From Calendula officinalis (lineage: Eukaryota > Streptophyta > Magnoliopsida > Asterales > Asteraceae): 64,000 nucleotides of DNA. Position 1 is the stretch's first letter; the number at the start of each line of letters is the position of its first letter. A program made the position numbers and the translations under genes. The DNA is taken from assembly GCA_963853835.1 (NCBI GenBank), contig OY970822.1:19563058-19627057 (forward strand), given 5' to 3'. Positions 1 to 10,712 of this stretch are shown in pieces. Under the pieces are notes generated by a model. That model made no database searches, was not told the DNA's origin, and worked only from the letters and a program-made list of their open reading frames with translations.

Positions 1-905
1 ATATATCAAATGACAATAATGCCCTTAATGTGAGGGGTTTACGAAATGTGGTAAAATGAAAGAAATGGCATGATTGTCATTTGAGATGAAATTGCTCTGT
101 ATAAATTAAAAAAATGCTTTATAAGAATCAGCTCCAACGAGCGGACAATTCACAGCTTTCGTTAAAGTCGTGATTCTGAAAATTAGATTTATGTTATTGG
201 CAATTGTTTAAGATAGTCCTTAGTTTTCTTGTATTTTAAGGGACAAATGACAACCATTACTCGATAATAATTAATAGTCAATATTAATAACATAGTTTAT
301 ACATGGAGGTGTATTGTGGTCATTTGATACTCACATAAATTTTAAACCTTTTTTTTAAAATTATAATTTATTTTTATTTTTATTATTATTTATTCATTAT
401 AGAGAAAGTTATTATGTGATAATCACATGTAATTATATACTTAATCATGTGCGATATTTTTGTATAACCACATGTACGTGATTGTATACTTGAATTTGAT
501 GACATGATATATTTTTATACAATGTGGTCAAAATATACAATCACATGATTTTTTCTAAACGAAAAATAAAGAATTAAAAAAGTTAATTTTTTATTAAAAA
601 TTTATGTGAGTGTCACATGACCAATATACTTCTTTATATATAAAATATGTAATTAATCTTGATCATTAATTATTACAAATCATTAATAATACAAACAAAT
701 TAAAGATTACGTTAACACATATCATATATTGTTATATAATCTTGATTTTGGGACAAGTATTTCTTTATTAATAGACTGATGAAACATATATAAAAAAACT
801 GATACACATTTTGTTTCATTCAGGAAATATATTTCTTTGGCCGGTCCGAAATTTCCGGAGGATACGTAGAATGATTCCAGACTTTATTAATTTGTAAATT
901 AAGGG
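1..905. other. single-copy left flank, no gene
   Basis: AT-rich sequence outside the tandem duplication. Apart from the inverted-repeat element at 311-629 I see no coding region, RNA gene or long repeat. Duplicated sequence begins at about 906. Confidence 0.6.
311..629. mobile_element. MITE-like inverted-repeat element
   Basis: The ends are inverted repeats of about 30 bp. The left end reads GGTCATTTGATACTCACATA; the right end, reverse-complemented, reads GGTCATGTGACACTCACATA. Both continue into AAATTT. The interior is AT-rich, has further short palindromes around CACATG and no ORF. A short non-autonomous DNA transposon is the simplest reading. I could not find a convincing target-site duplication, so the superfamily is not assigned. 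Confidence 0.5.
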
Positions 906-906
906 G

Positions 907-1255
907 TGTATATACCTAGACTTAATAAAATAATTATTTGATTATTCAATTAATCTCTACTATATATAAAACATCTAGTTATGTACTTACAAGTTTAAAT
1001 TTTTTTGGAAATTAGCTCAACTCAAAGAATCATGACAAACATTCTCATTAGACATGTAATATGACATGCAATTAATCTCTACTATACATCATAAGATACA
1101 GATACAAGAAGATAGTAGAGATACAAGAGATACATGTACACGACCCTCCTATTTATAGGGTGGAAGTTGGTAACATAATGTGTAAGACTTTATGTACATA
1201 AAGTCTCTTAATGAATGTGATAAATTCTATTCAACCACAAATGTGAGTTACAACA
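907..1255 (-). repeat. 3' LTR of copia element A
   Basis: On the minus strand the LTR starts TGTTGTAACTC at 1255, just after a polypurine tract. It matches the right-hand fragment at 14069-15188 over blocks such as GAATCATGACAAACATTCTC and GGTAGAAGTTGGTAACATAA-like sequence. The TG at 907 is a possible outer end (minus strand ...GGTATATACA), but the right-hand fragment does not reach it. The outer boundary is therefore inferred, and it coincides with the edge of the duplication. Confidence 0.65.
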
Positions 1256-1272
1256 CTCCCCCTTGCTTGCTT
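1256..1272 (-). other. polypurine tract of element A
   Basis: The minus strand reads AAGCAAGCAAGGGGGAG directly before the LTR start TGTTG. Purine-rich tracts at this position prime plus-strand DNA synthesis in LTR retrotransposons. Confidence 0.7.
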
Positions 1273-1338
1273 AGATTTACGCCGAATCATAGTTGCATTT
1301 CTTCGTCTTGTATCTTCAGACAATAATTCAGACTTCGT

Positions 1339-1890
1339 CTCGTTAAAACCTTGTTGGAGAAAACCCTTTGGGACAAAACTCCAGTCGAAGGACAGAAGAG
1401 TACGACCTAGATGTCTTGAGAGAGGTAATGAACCATATATAGTGTGCCTCATTAAAACCTTGTTTAGAGAAAACTCAGTGGGACAAAAACTCTAACGAAT
1501 GACAAAAGAGTGCACGATGGTTAATACGTATTGTATCTTCAGATAATCCATAAAGCATTCGACTCGTTAAAAACCTTGTCGGAGTAATCCTGTGGGACAA
1601 AACTCCAGCCGAAGGACAAAAGAGTATGATCTGGATGTCTTGAGTCAGATAAGGAAGTAAGGAACCATATATGGTGTGCCTCATTAAAACCTTGTCTAGA
1701 GTAAACCAGTGGGACAAAAACTCTAACGAAGGACAAAAGAGTGCACAATGGTTAATAAGTATTCAACTGGATACTCCCCGTGACTTCAACAATTCTTAGT
1801 GAGAATAGCGTACTATTAGTGTCTCATTAAAACCTTTGTCAAGGTAAACCCAATGGGACAAAACCCTTGAACTAAAGGAAAAGGAGTACA
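1339..1890. repeat. five tandem modules of about 115 bp
   Basis: Modules begin at about 1339, 1448, 1563, 1680 and 1823. Each has the order CTCATTAAAACCTTGT, then GTGGGACAAAA, then GAAGGACAAAAGAGT. Modules 1 and 3 resemble each other most, as do 2 and 4, which suggests duplication of a pair. The array lies between the RNase H relic and the polypurine tract of element A. The apparent short ORFs across it follow the repeat and are not genes. Confidence 0.8.
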
Positions 1891-1922
1891 CAAGCATTCG
1901 CCGGGATGCTCCCCATCACATG

Positions 1923-2106
1923 CACTCAACCGGGGGCAAAGCATACGTCAGGATGCAATTATTATTCTCACTCAACAGGGTGGAAAGCATACGTCAGGAT
2001 GCAATCATTATCCCCACTCAACATGGTGCAAAACATACATCAGGATGCGATCATTATCTGCACTCAACAGGGTGCAAGGCATGCATCAGGATGCAATCGT
2101 TATTCC
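1923..2106. repeat. 46-bp minisatellite, four units
   Basis: The motif CACTCAAC starts at 1923, 1969, 2015 and 2061, an exact 46-bp period. Each unit carries CATACGTCAGGATGCAAT or a close variant. The array is cut at 2106 by the insertion of element B. Confidence 0.88.
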
Positions 2107-4246
2107 TGAAGGATTTATGTGCACAGTTAGTCAACCTATGATGATACATCCATGCCTACGAAACACTTAAGGGTCACACCGGTGAGTGCATGTAATACGA
2201 GCAAGATAAGCAATGATACTACGAAGAGGATTGATTCATAATAGTCATTATGAATCAGTTAAGTATTAAGTTAAGTTTAACTTATTACTAGATTAGTTTA
2301 ACTAACTAATTAATACAAGTAGTTGTACATTTACTAGTTAAGTAAATATACAATGTGTTAATTAAAGGTTATCCATGATATGATTTAAAGCTATTAAATC
2401 ATATAGTAATTGGATAATATTGTTGTATAAATTATATAAAGGTTATTATATAATTTATTATTGGAAGTATAAATACAAGTATATAATTTGTGTATGTGGG
2501 TACCGAATTATTAGTGTATTAATACTAGACATTTAATAGTTAAGTGCAACAATAATAAACTAGTTAAACTATAAGGGATGGGAATGATAAAAGGAAGTCT
2601 AATTAAAGATCTAATATTAATTAAACTAGAAGGGTTCTAAGCGTAACTTACTTGTATATAAATAAGAGGCTTAGGGTAACCCTTATTTGTTTCTTGCACC
2701 TCACGAAAATCATCCCCCCTCCTCCCTTTGATTTTCGGCCGAACACAACACTTTGTGTTCTTCGTGTTCTTCAAGTATTGAAGAACAAGTTCATTGCTTA
2801 GATCAACTAGAAGATCGCTCGATTTGTTCACCATCAGTGGATCTATCTTAAGCAAACAACAAGGTATGTTTTGGGAAACATTTTTCTCCCTTCTCCCCTC
2901 TTGGACGAATTCGACCAAAGAACCCTAGGGTTCTTTGGTTGATGATCGAACGAACCACACAAGCTTTGTGTGTGTTCGAGTTCTTCGTACAAGGTTTCTT
3001 TCTTGTTAATCTAATCTAGATTTCCAACATCCCAATCCTTTAGGGTTTAAGGATTATGTTTAATCCCAATTCCGCTTAGGGGTGTTGATCGGGTAAATTT
3101 TTCGGGTTTTGGGTAGTTCGGGTCGGGTAGTTCGGGTTTTTTCGTATATAAAACATACCCAATAACCGAACCATATTAAATCCGGGTATTTGGGTATGGG
3201 TAATTCGGGTAATAGGTCGGTTATGGTTATACCCGAAAAATTGTGCATAAAATTCTAATCATCAATTTTTTTATATGTAAACCAAAAAGTAAACACAAAA
3301 ACCAAGTTCAAACTCAAACTTAGAATCGAAAATGTAAGTTCCATATAACACCATGAAAAGGTTGTAAGTTTCACAAAATAAATTAATCCATCTTGCATCT
3401 TCATTCTGCCACTTTCATGTACGTATCCAACCCAAGCTCTAATTAGACCTACGAATCATTTGATCGGTCAAACCACTCCTATACGGATCCAAACTTGAGA
3501 AGAATATATACTCCTAAGAGATAATATATTGTTGTAGTAGTAAATAAACCCCATGTATTCAATCCAAGATTTGTGATCATATGTTTGATGTAAACCATTC
3601 TAGTTGTAGACTTGTAGTTGTGATCTAAAAAGCAAATGCCCATGAATCAGTAGCAACATAGCCAACAACACCACGCAGTTAATATAATCAAAAACCACAA
3701 AAAAAATGTAAAGTTTAGATGGAATGAGTTGTTTACTACAAAAGGTATCTACAAGTGCTATCAAAATTGGTGGTAAAATTAATTATATACGTTTATTATT
3801 AACAGTTCAGAAGTCAAAACAATTGTGATGGTGATAATAAAAATCCATGCAAAATCGTCTATTCTATACATTTAAAATCTATATAAAATCTATTACCTTA
3901 AAAGAAATCATTTTAAAAATTCAGGTATTCGGGTATACCCGTCTACTTAAAATATTAACCTATACCCGACCCGTAAAATTTTCGGATTACCCGATATCCG
4001 AATGTTTCTACCCGATACCCGAACTACCCGACCCAATCTACCCGAATTTGAAACGGGTCGGGCGGGTAGAACGGATTTCGGTTATATTCGACAGCCCTAG
4101 TTCCGCTTTTAGGGGTTAAATCAGCCAGTTGGTTTTAACCGGTCAAGAACAAGTTCATGTTCTTGGTCAGTCATGGTTCGAACCAAGTCAACTAGGAGGT
4201 CGATCCTAGTGTTCGATCAGTCGCATGGTGCGTGTGAAACCCTACA
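2107..4246 (+). repeat. 5' LTR of element B (with insertion)
   Basis: Matches 10713-11835 from TGAAGGATTTATG to CCCTACA. Its 2140 bp shrink to about 1.11 kb when the hAT-like element at 3077-4099 and its 8-bp duplication are removed, close to the 1123 bp of the 3' LTR. Confidence 0.88.
3077..4099. mobile_element. hAT-like non-autonomous DNA transposon
   Basis: A 1023-bp insertion present in the 5' LTR of element B and absent from its 3' LTR. The ends are TAGGGGTGTTGA and, reverse-complemented, TAGGGCTGTCGA. The flanks are ATTCCGCT and GTTCCGCT, an 8-bp target duplication with one mismatch. The uninterrupted LTR site (40061-40068) has TTCCGCTT once. Subterminal regions are dense in CGGGTAGTTCGGGT and its complement. 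8-bp duplications and short inverted repeats are hAT hallmarks. No transposase is encoded. Confidence 0.85.
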
Positions 4247-4247
4247 G

Positions 4248-4258
4248 TGGTATCAGAG
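4248..4258 (+). other. primer-binding site of element B
   Basis: TGGTATCAGAG one base after the LTR end, complementary to the 3' end of initiator tRNA-Met, the usual copia primer. It is followed by TG where the full site would have C. Confidence 0.85.
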
Positions 4259-4369
4259 TGTTGGTTTAGAGATCTAGACTAAATTAACAAAGATTGTTTG
4301 TTTACTTTAATTACAAGTTCTTTTTTATTTCAAGTTTTTTTTTCTTCTTTATATTTTTCGAAAAAGGGT

Positions 4370-4730
4370 AAGAACCCTGAGACCAAGAATATTAAACTAG
4401 CCTAGTTTATTTGGTCAAAAAGGTTTCTAAGAACCCTAGTAATTTTCGAAATACAAGGAAGAACCCTAGGATCAAGTATGTTAAACAAGATTTGTTTAAT
4501 TGATCAAAATGATTCTTTCCTTTTCTCCCTAGAAATTTCATGTACTAGGAAGAACCCTAGGATCAAGTATGTTAAACAAGATTTGTTTAATTGGTCAAAA
4601 GGATTCTTTTCCTAATCCCTTAGAGATTTCGAAATCTAGAGGTTACTTGGACACCAAGTTTATTAAAGTAGCCTAGTTTAATTGGTGGAAAAGTTTCCTA
4701 GTCTTAAGATTTTCAAAACCCTAAAAGAAC
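4370..4730. repeat. four degenerate ~90-bp tandem units
   Basis: Units start near 4370, 4459, 4550 and 4638. The shared core is AAGAACCCTAGGATCAAGT followed by TTGTTTAATTGGTCAAAA. Units 2 and 3 are nearly identical. The array lies in the untranslated leader of element B. Confidence 0.75.
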
Positions 4731-6793
4731 CCTAGAAGTTTAAACTAGTTTAAGTTTAATAGTTTAAAAGAATTAATTAAGATAATAATCTAAAACCTAG
4801 TTAATTAAACAAGTTTATGTTTAATATGTTTAATTATTATTTTGATAGATTTATTTAACTAATTCTTTAAACCTAGAAATTTAGACAAAGTTTTATTGTC
4901 TATAAAGTTTAAATTAAAAAGTTTAAATAAATTTATTAAGGTTATAATCTATCTTAGAATTTAAACAAAGTTTATTGTTTAGACATGGTTGATTAAAATT
5001 AATCTTTTAAAAATAATGTCTTTGATTAAGAAAGTCAAAATCCTAGTTTTGATTGATCAAAAACAAGATTAGGGTTTATCTAATTAGTTTAGGGAATTAA
5101 TAAAAGATTAAAAGAATAAGAGTGTTAATTTTTAAGTTCTAAAATTAACAAGGTGTATTTAATTAATTATATATATGTATTAAATTTTTCGGAATTATTA
5201 TTATTAAGAAAATTGAATTTTAATAAATATGATAAGTTTATACGTATTTTAATTAGATCAAGTTAAAATACATACGTATAAATTAGATGTAATATTCTTA
5301 TTAGAATGTTACAAGTTTATTATAGAAATATACATATATACGAGTATATATATTAAATACAAGATAAAATGGAACAATGAAAAGGATGATGTTATTTTGA
5401 TCATAAGAGATAATATTATAACTAGTTATTGTATAAGTTATAATATAATTAAAACTAGAAAGTACAAAGTTATGATTTCATTATAACTAGAAATTGTACA
5501 AGTTGAAATTATATGATTAACTAGAAATATACAAAGTTATATATTATCATATATTAAGATGTATAAAGTTATAAGTTATTATAAGTAAATAATTATACAA
5601 GTATAATATAAGTATTTTACAAGTCATGTAATATACTAGATTAATTATCAAGTAAAAATAACAAGAACCGATATTTAACTAGTTCAAGTTAAATGTAAGA
5701 AATTTTTAAACAAAGTAAGAATTATTATATATAGTCTTTATATAATAAGTTTATTAGTTTCACCAAATATGAACCGGTGATTGTGTTTTGCTTAAGTTCA
5801 ATCATGGTTGTTTGAGCTAGTGGGAGCTACACAAGAAAAGTCACAAAGTTTGTAGGTGTGTCGTTAAGACATAAGTTTTGGTCGAATCTAATAAGTCAAA
5901 ACAAATGTTTAATTTCTTTATTGAACATATGAAAAACTAGATGTGTTAAACTAGATTTATGATTCAAGTTTATGAATCATAAAAGAACTAAAAAGTTTAA
6001 CATAAGGTTTAAGGCTTTTCAAGTATAATAAAATAAGTAAGTTTTAATAAGATAAGGTTTATCATAAAACCTAGTAAAACATTTTGTACACCTCGTTTTA
6101 GGTATACATATAAAAGCGCGCAAATTCTTGAAACTATAAGTTTTAAAGAATAGTTCATATGTTTTAAAAAGGTGTCTTGTAGAATTCCTAAATTCACAAG
6201 TCACACATTTTAAACAAGGATTAAGATTGGAATAAAGGTTTAAGTTTAGCTTTAAGACTTAAACAAACCCAAGAAAATCTTAGATCTAAGTACTATCCAC
6301 CGAATGGAACACCTCACTTGTTCAACAATATTCATATTGTAAGGATAAAGAACCTTAGATATGGATTCAAATCATTGCGAGTGTTAGGGTGTGTAAGGTT
6401 CTGTGATAATCAGGAGTCCCGGCGCAGAGCATCGCACTTTCTTAGATGGTCTGATCTACTTTGGTGATAATCGGGAGTCCCAGCCCAAAAAATACTTGAT
6501 TAGAATAAACATACTAGACTTTATTACTAACTTAGATATGTACAATTAGATTGTACAAGGTTGTAATAAATTATAAGTCTAAATATTCTACGACCCCTAG
6601 GAATCGTGTCAAGTCTTGATACGATCGGTAAGGATGTTACCTACCAGAAATAGCATGTCTCGTCGGGAAGTGCCCAAACCTTGCGGCGAGAATGTGATAT
6701 ATGGACCCTAGGCCTAAAATATTAATTATGGGTTTATAATATATTTTAGAATGTTTATTGATGATTACAAATTAAACTGGGTTTGATTTGTAG
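4731..6793 (+). other. element B leader, non-coding
   Basis: AT-rich internal sequence without a supported gene. Near 6409-6490 the phrase GTGATAATC(A/G)GGAGTCCC occurs twice about 66 bp apart. Short recurring pieces around AACTAGAAATTGTACAAGTT (5400-5600) suggest old local duplication. Confidence 0.5.
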
Positions 6794-7117
6794 ATGGCAG
6801 CAACAAACACAATCGCGACAACAAGTACCAACAATCTCTCACTTCGCTCAATCCTCGAAAGGGACAAGTTGACTGGGTCAAACTTTCTCAACTGGGAGCG
6901 CAATCTTCGTATTGTGCTCATGCATGAGAGAAAGTGGTATGTCTTGGAGAGAGCACTATCAAATGTCCCTGCTGTTAAGGCCAGAGCTGAAACGAGGCAA
7001 GCTTATGATAAGCATGTCAGTGATGCACTCGATGTGAGATGTCTAATGCTCGCCACCATGAGTCCTGAGTTACAAGCGGGACTTATGGATGTGCCTGCAT
7101 TTGAGATGAAGTCATAA
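6794..7117 (+). pseudogene. copia gag N-terminal fragment (element B)
   Basis: A 107-residue ORF from an ATG. Residues 18-45 (SILERDKLTGSNFLNWERN) match the N-terminal part of copia gag proteins, where a tryptophan-containing segment precedes capsid helices. It runs on through a SCLMLATMSPELQ-like segment (RCLMLATMSPELQ here). It stops just as a tandem repeat begins, and the rest of gag, the zinc knuckle and all of pol are absent. A full-length copia gag is normally 300 residues or more. It may be a packaging remnant or may not be expressed. Confidence 0.75.
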
Positions 7118-7520
7118 TTCCCTAATAGGAATAGTTGGATATTTGTATAATCCAAGTAAAATGACTCAGACATTAAATGAACTCTTAAAAGGGACAAACT
7201 ATATTAAAAGTATTTAAGAATTAAAAGGTATTATTGCAAGTCTTTTATACTTGTAATAAATATGTTATTTAATCAAGTCATAATTCCCTTATAGGAATAA
7301 TGGATATTTGAGAAATCCAAGTAATGACTTTGGCATTAAATAAAGTTCTTAAAGAATAACTAATATGTTTAAGAATTGGGAGTATCGACTCAAGTGTTTT
7401 ATACTTGTTAGATACAGTAATCGATAAAGATCATGATTCCCTAAACAGGAATAGTGGATATTCACAAATCCAAAGAATGATCTTAACCATTGATAGAATT
7501 CTTAAAAGGATTGAATTACA
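7105..7520. repeat. three ~160-bp tandem units
   Basis: Units begin near 7108, 7277 and 7429 with AAGTCATAATTCCC (AGATCATGATTCCC in the third). Each contains AGGAATA(G)TGGATAT, a run of AATCCAA and ATTAAA...TTCTTAAA. The array directly follows the truncated gag and includes its stop codon. Confidence 0.75.
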
Positions 7521-8453
7521 AGTTATTGACTAGGTCAAAGTAGTAGTTCAACTGATGCTCAAGTCCCATAAAAGATAGTGGGAGCTAAGACTAACATAAT
7601 TCATTAAAGGCATTAATGGATTTAGTAAGTTAGTAAGACATTAACAACAAAGTTTTACCAAGTCGTTAGCCAAAGAGTTAAGAGAAATGATAAATGATCG
7701 TTGATTAGATTATTGCATACCTAATAACGTGATCACAAGTCTTGTGATTAATTATTGCATATCTAATAGATTGTTAACACTTCAGTGGATAACATAATCA
7801 TCTAAGGAAATTTCTTTAACTAGTAAGAATATCTACAAATCAAGTAACTAAAAGAGGCTTTAGTTACAAGGAGAATTTTATGAATTCAAGAAACTAAGGA
7901 GTTAATTTCCAATCCTCCTATGTTTACCGAATTACATAAAAGGCAAGACTAGAATATGTTCTAGATTGTTGCAAGAACAAAATCTAGCAAAGACAAAAGT
8001 AATAGTATTCTTAAATACTCGCCTTATGTCTTTAGTTTAATAGAAATGATTGGTTTAGTGATAAAGTTACAATTAAGGTTGTAAGAATCATTAAGTAATC
8101 AACATGAACAAAAGGAATAAGTAATGATCCAGTAATAATTCAGTATCTATGTCCAGTGAGGAATAATACATGAGTTAGTATCATTGTTATTCAGATTTGT
8201 ATGTTTTACAATATCCATGAATAAAAGTCTACTTATTCAAAAAGGTATAATCCGTGACTACTCGTCTTGGTGGGAACCCTGATGGGACGTTAACGTCATC
8301 GCGGTATTTGGTGGTAGATTCGAAGTTCTTCGAAGATAGCTACACAAGTTTTGTGTAAACCAAATATCGGTGAAATTCTGTTGGAGGCTCAACGAATATT
8401 GGATTGACCACCAAGACAATACTTCGTGGTTGAAAAGTTCACAAGTATTGTTC
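7521..8453 (+). other. element B interior, non-coding
   Basis: No supported gene. Continuation of the non-coding interior of element B up to the target site of the solo LTR (ACTAG at 8454-8458). Confidence 0.5.
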
Positions 8454-8458
8454 ACTAG

Positions 8459-10152
8459 TGTAACGACCCAAAATTTGTAAATAAATAAATTGTACAAAAA
8501 CATGATAATTAAGGATAAATCGTTTAAAGAACGTAGGAATTGGTTTCGTGTCGTTTGGAGACCGTATGAAGAAGTTATGGGCGAAACCGGGTCGAAACAA
8601 AGTTGAAAAAGTGCAGCCTGGCTGCATGAGAAGTTCACGACGCGAAGTAGTTCGCGTTCGTGAAGTCGGGCCAGAGATTTTGATTTAAAACGTGAAGTAG
8701 TTCGCGATGAGATAGCGATCGCAAAGTATGCGTACGACATGCAGAGTTAGCGACGCGAACTAGTTCGCATCGTGAAGTCCTGTCATCTGCAATAAATTCG
8801 GGTTTTGGCTCATTTAATGAAATAGTAAACCCTAGTTTTTCCCTTTGGCGATTTTGGAGCTCAAGTGCAGATTTTGGTTGATTTCTTCTCAAATCTTTGG
8901 TAGATTTCACTCCTAAGTGAAGATTAAAGGTATATCTTCACTCCTTGATCTTTGTAGCTTTAGATCTATGTATTTGGATGGTGGGGTTTGAAACCCTAGT
9001 TATTGGGGGTTATGGTTTATGGTGAATAAATGATGTAGACACTTAATAGATGGTATATTAACAAAGGAAACAAGTGTATGATGTCGATTGGTAAGAATCT
9101 TAAGGGTTGGTTAAACCTAGGGTTTGGTAAATTACCATAATTGGGGGAAAATGTTAGTTAATGGTATCTAGTGATTAATGGATACATTATTAGTAGTATG
9201 TGGTGTTGAACATTGTATGATTGTTGAATTAGGCTTCCGGTGAAGTCTTGGAGTTTGACCAAATTGTTGGAACGAGGAAACCGGCGGAAAGAATACGGTT
9301 GGAGCATTATATTGCTAAGGTGAGTACGTGTGGACTTTATCGAGTACATAGCCCTTGAAATACATTTTTATACTTGTGTTACGGTTTAATTGCTTAATTG
9401 AGTAGACTTATAGTTGTTTAGTCAGTTATGAATTATTGTTAATATTTAACTAACTGGTTTGATGATGAATGTGATAGCCGAGAACTAGATTGACATAACC
9501 TTCGAGTTATGGTGAGAACGAGATGACGTGATGCTAGTTAGTTCGGGGGCAACCCGATAACTAGACATGGTGGTGTTTCTAACTAGTTCGGGGGCAACCC
9601 AATAGTTGGATAGGATAGTGTTTCTAGCTAGTTCGGGGGCAACTCGATAGTTGGATTTTTGGGTGCTTATAGCTAGTTCGGGGGCAACCCGATAGTTAGG
9701 CACGTTAGTATTGCTAGTTAGCTCGGGGGCAACCCGATAACTAGATATGTGTTGCTAGGAAAGCAAGGTTTGGAGTCACCATAGGGTGACTATATAGATG
9801 GATGAAACTACTTGTTTGTTGATTACTTGTATAAACGATTATTATCATTATTGGGTCTAAACCCATGTAGCTCACGAGACGTTTTGTCTCACGTACTCCT
9901 TGTTTGTTTTGCTATGTACTCAGGTTCGGGATCGAAGGTTTAGGTACGCATGGATAGAGATGCGGGGCCTAGAGTAGAAGAACACTAGAACGGATTTAGA
10001 CTTAGCTTTGGTTTTGATATATTTTGTAACACCGAATTTATACTCTGATTTTCATACCAAAGGTTTTTGTAAATCCGTATTTTGGGACAGTTCTCCTCTT
10101 TATTAAATGATTATTTGGCCAAATGTTTTGTATTAAAATTTGAGGTGTTACA
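8459..10152. mobile_element. 1.7-kb solo LTR, probably Ty3/gypsy
   Basis: Begins TGTAACGACCC, ends GAGGTGTTACA and is flanked by perfect 5-bp duplications ACTAG (8454-8458 and 10153-10157). The TGTAAC...GTTACA ends form an inverted repeat typical of plant LTRs. No internal domain or second LTR is present, so a solo LTR left by LTR-LTR recombination fits best. A 45-bp tandem array lies inside, and GCGAAGTAGTTCGCG-type palindromes cluster at 8637-8775. The gypsy assignment rests only on the terminal sequence and is inference. Confidence 0.8.
9541..9765. repeat. 45-bp tandem repeat, five units
   Basis: GTTCGGGGGCAAC (GCTCGGGGGCAAC in the last unit) recurs at 9541, 9586, 9631, 9676 and 9721, an exact 45-bp period, each followed by CCGATA(A/G)(C/T)TAG-like sequence. 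It is internal to the solo LTR. Confidence 0.88.
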
Positions 10153-10157
10153 ACTAG

Positions 10158-10712
10158 GATTGTCCTTAAGCCTGAGGTATTTGGTTTAGGATACAATGAC
10201 TGATGTGCTTTGGTTCGTCTTAGACAATTCTGAAAAATGTTTGTCATACGAGACGATACTAGGTACAAAGGAAGTTGTATTTTAAATCGAAATATAACAT
10301 GATGGTAATTGCACCTCCTTTTTAGGAGAGATATTTATAGGTCCTTTGACATGATAAGAAACTGACAAGTGCACGGCCGTGCCCAAAAGAACTGATTTGT
10401 TCTTTGTCGTTTATCACAACAGTTTGAATCAAGAAGTCATAAAATGATTTCGAATACAGGAGTTGATAATTTCTACAATGCTCGTATTCGTTATCACAAA
10501 TATCGTGTTGCAAGGGATAAGCCTAACATCCTTGCCCAAGAAGTAGAGACATAGTGTTCTTTACTAGGAGACGCTATTAAAGAGTTTTTCATAAACTATA
10601 CCTGGGTTACGTAAGTTGTTTTTATGGGGTTGGTTATCTACATGCCCATCTAGAAGGCCACTGTAGCTCGTATCATTAAGACAAAGGTTACGAACTTGCA
10701 CAAGTGGGAGTC
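10158..10712 (+). other. 3' interior of element B with polypurine tract
   Basis: Non-coding. It ends in CAAGTGGGAGTC (10701-10712), a purine-rich stretch immediately before the LTR start TGAAGG, the expected plus-strand primer site. Confidence 0.6.

Noticed and set aside
3060..4119. Small ORFs at both ends of 3077-4099
   Set aside because: They follow the CGGGTA / TACCCG subterminal repeats of the hAT-like element.
8258..8740. 160-codon minus-strand ORF
   Set aside because: It crosses the target-site border of the solo LTR (8454-8459) and has no recognisable domain.
9541..9765. CRISPR-like array (also the 46-bp repeats at 1923 and the 18-bp units at 20280)
   Set aside because: Units are contiguous tandem repeats without unique spacers, there are no cas genes, and the setting is plant nuclear DNA.
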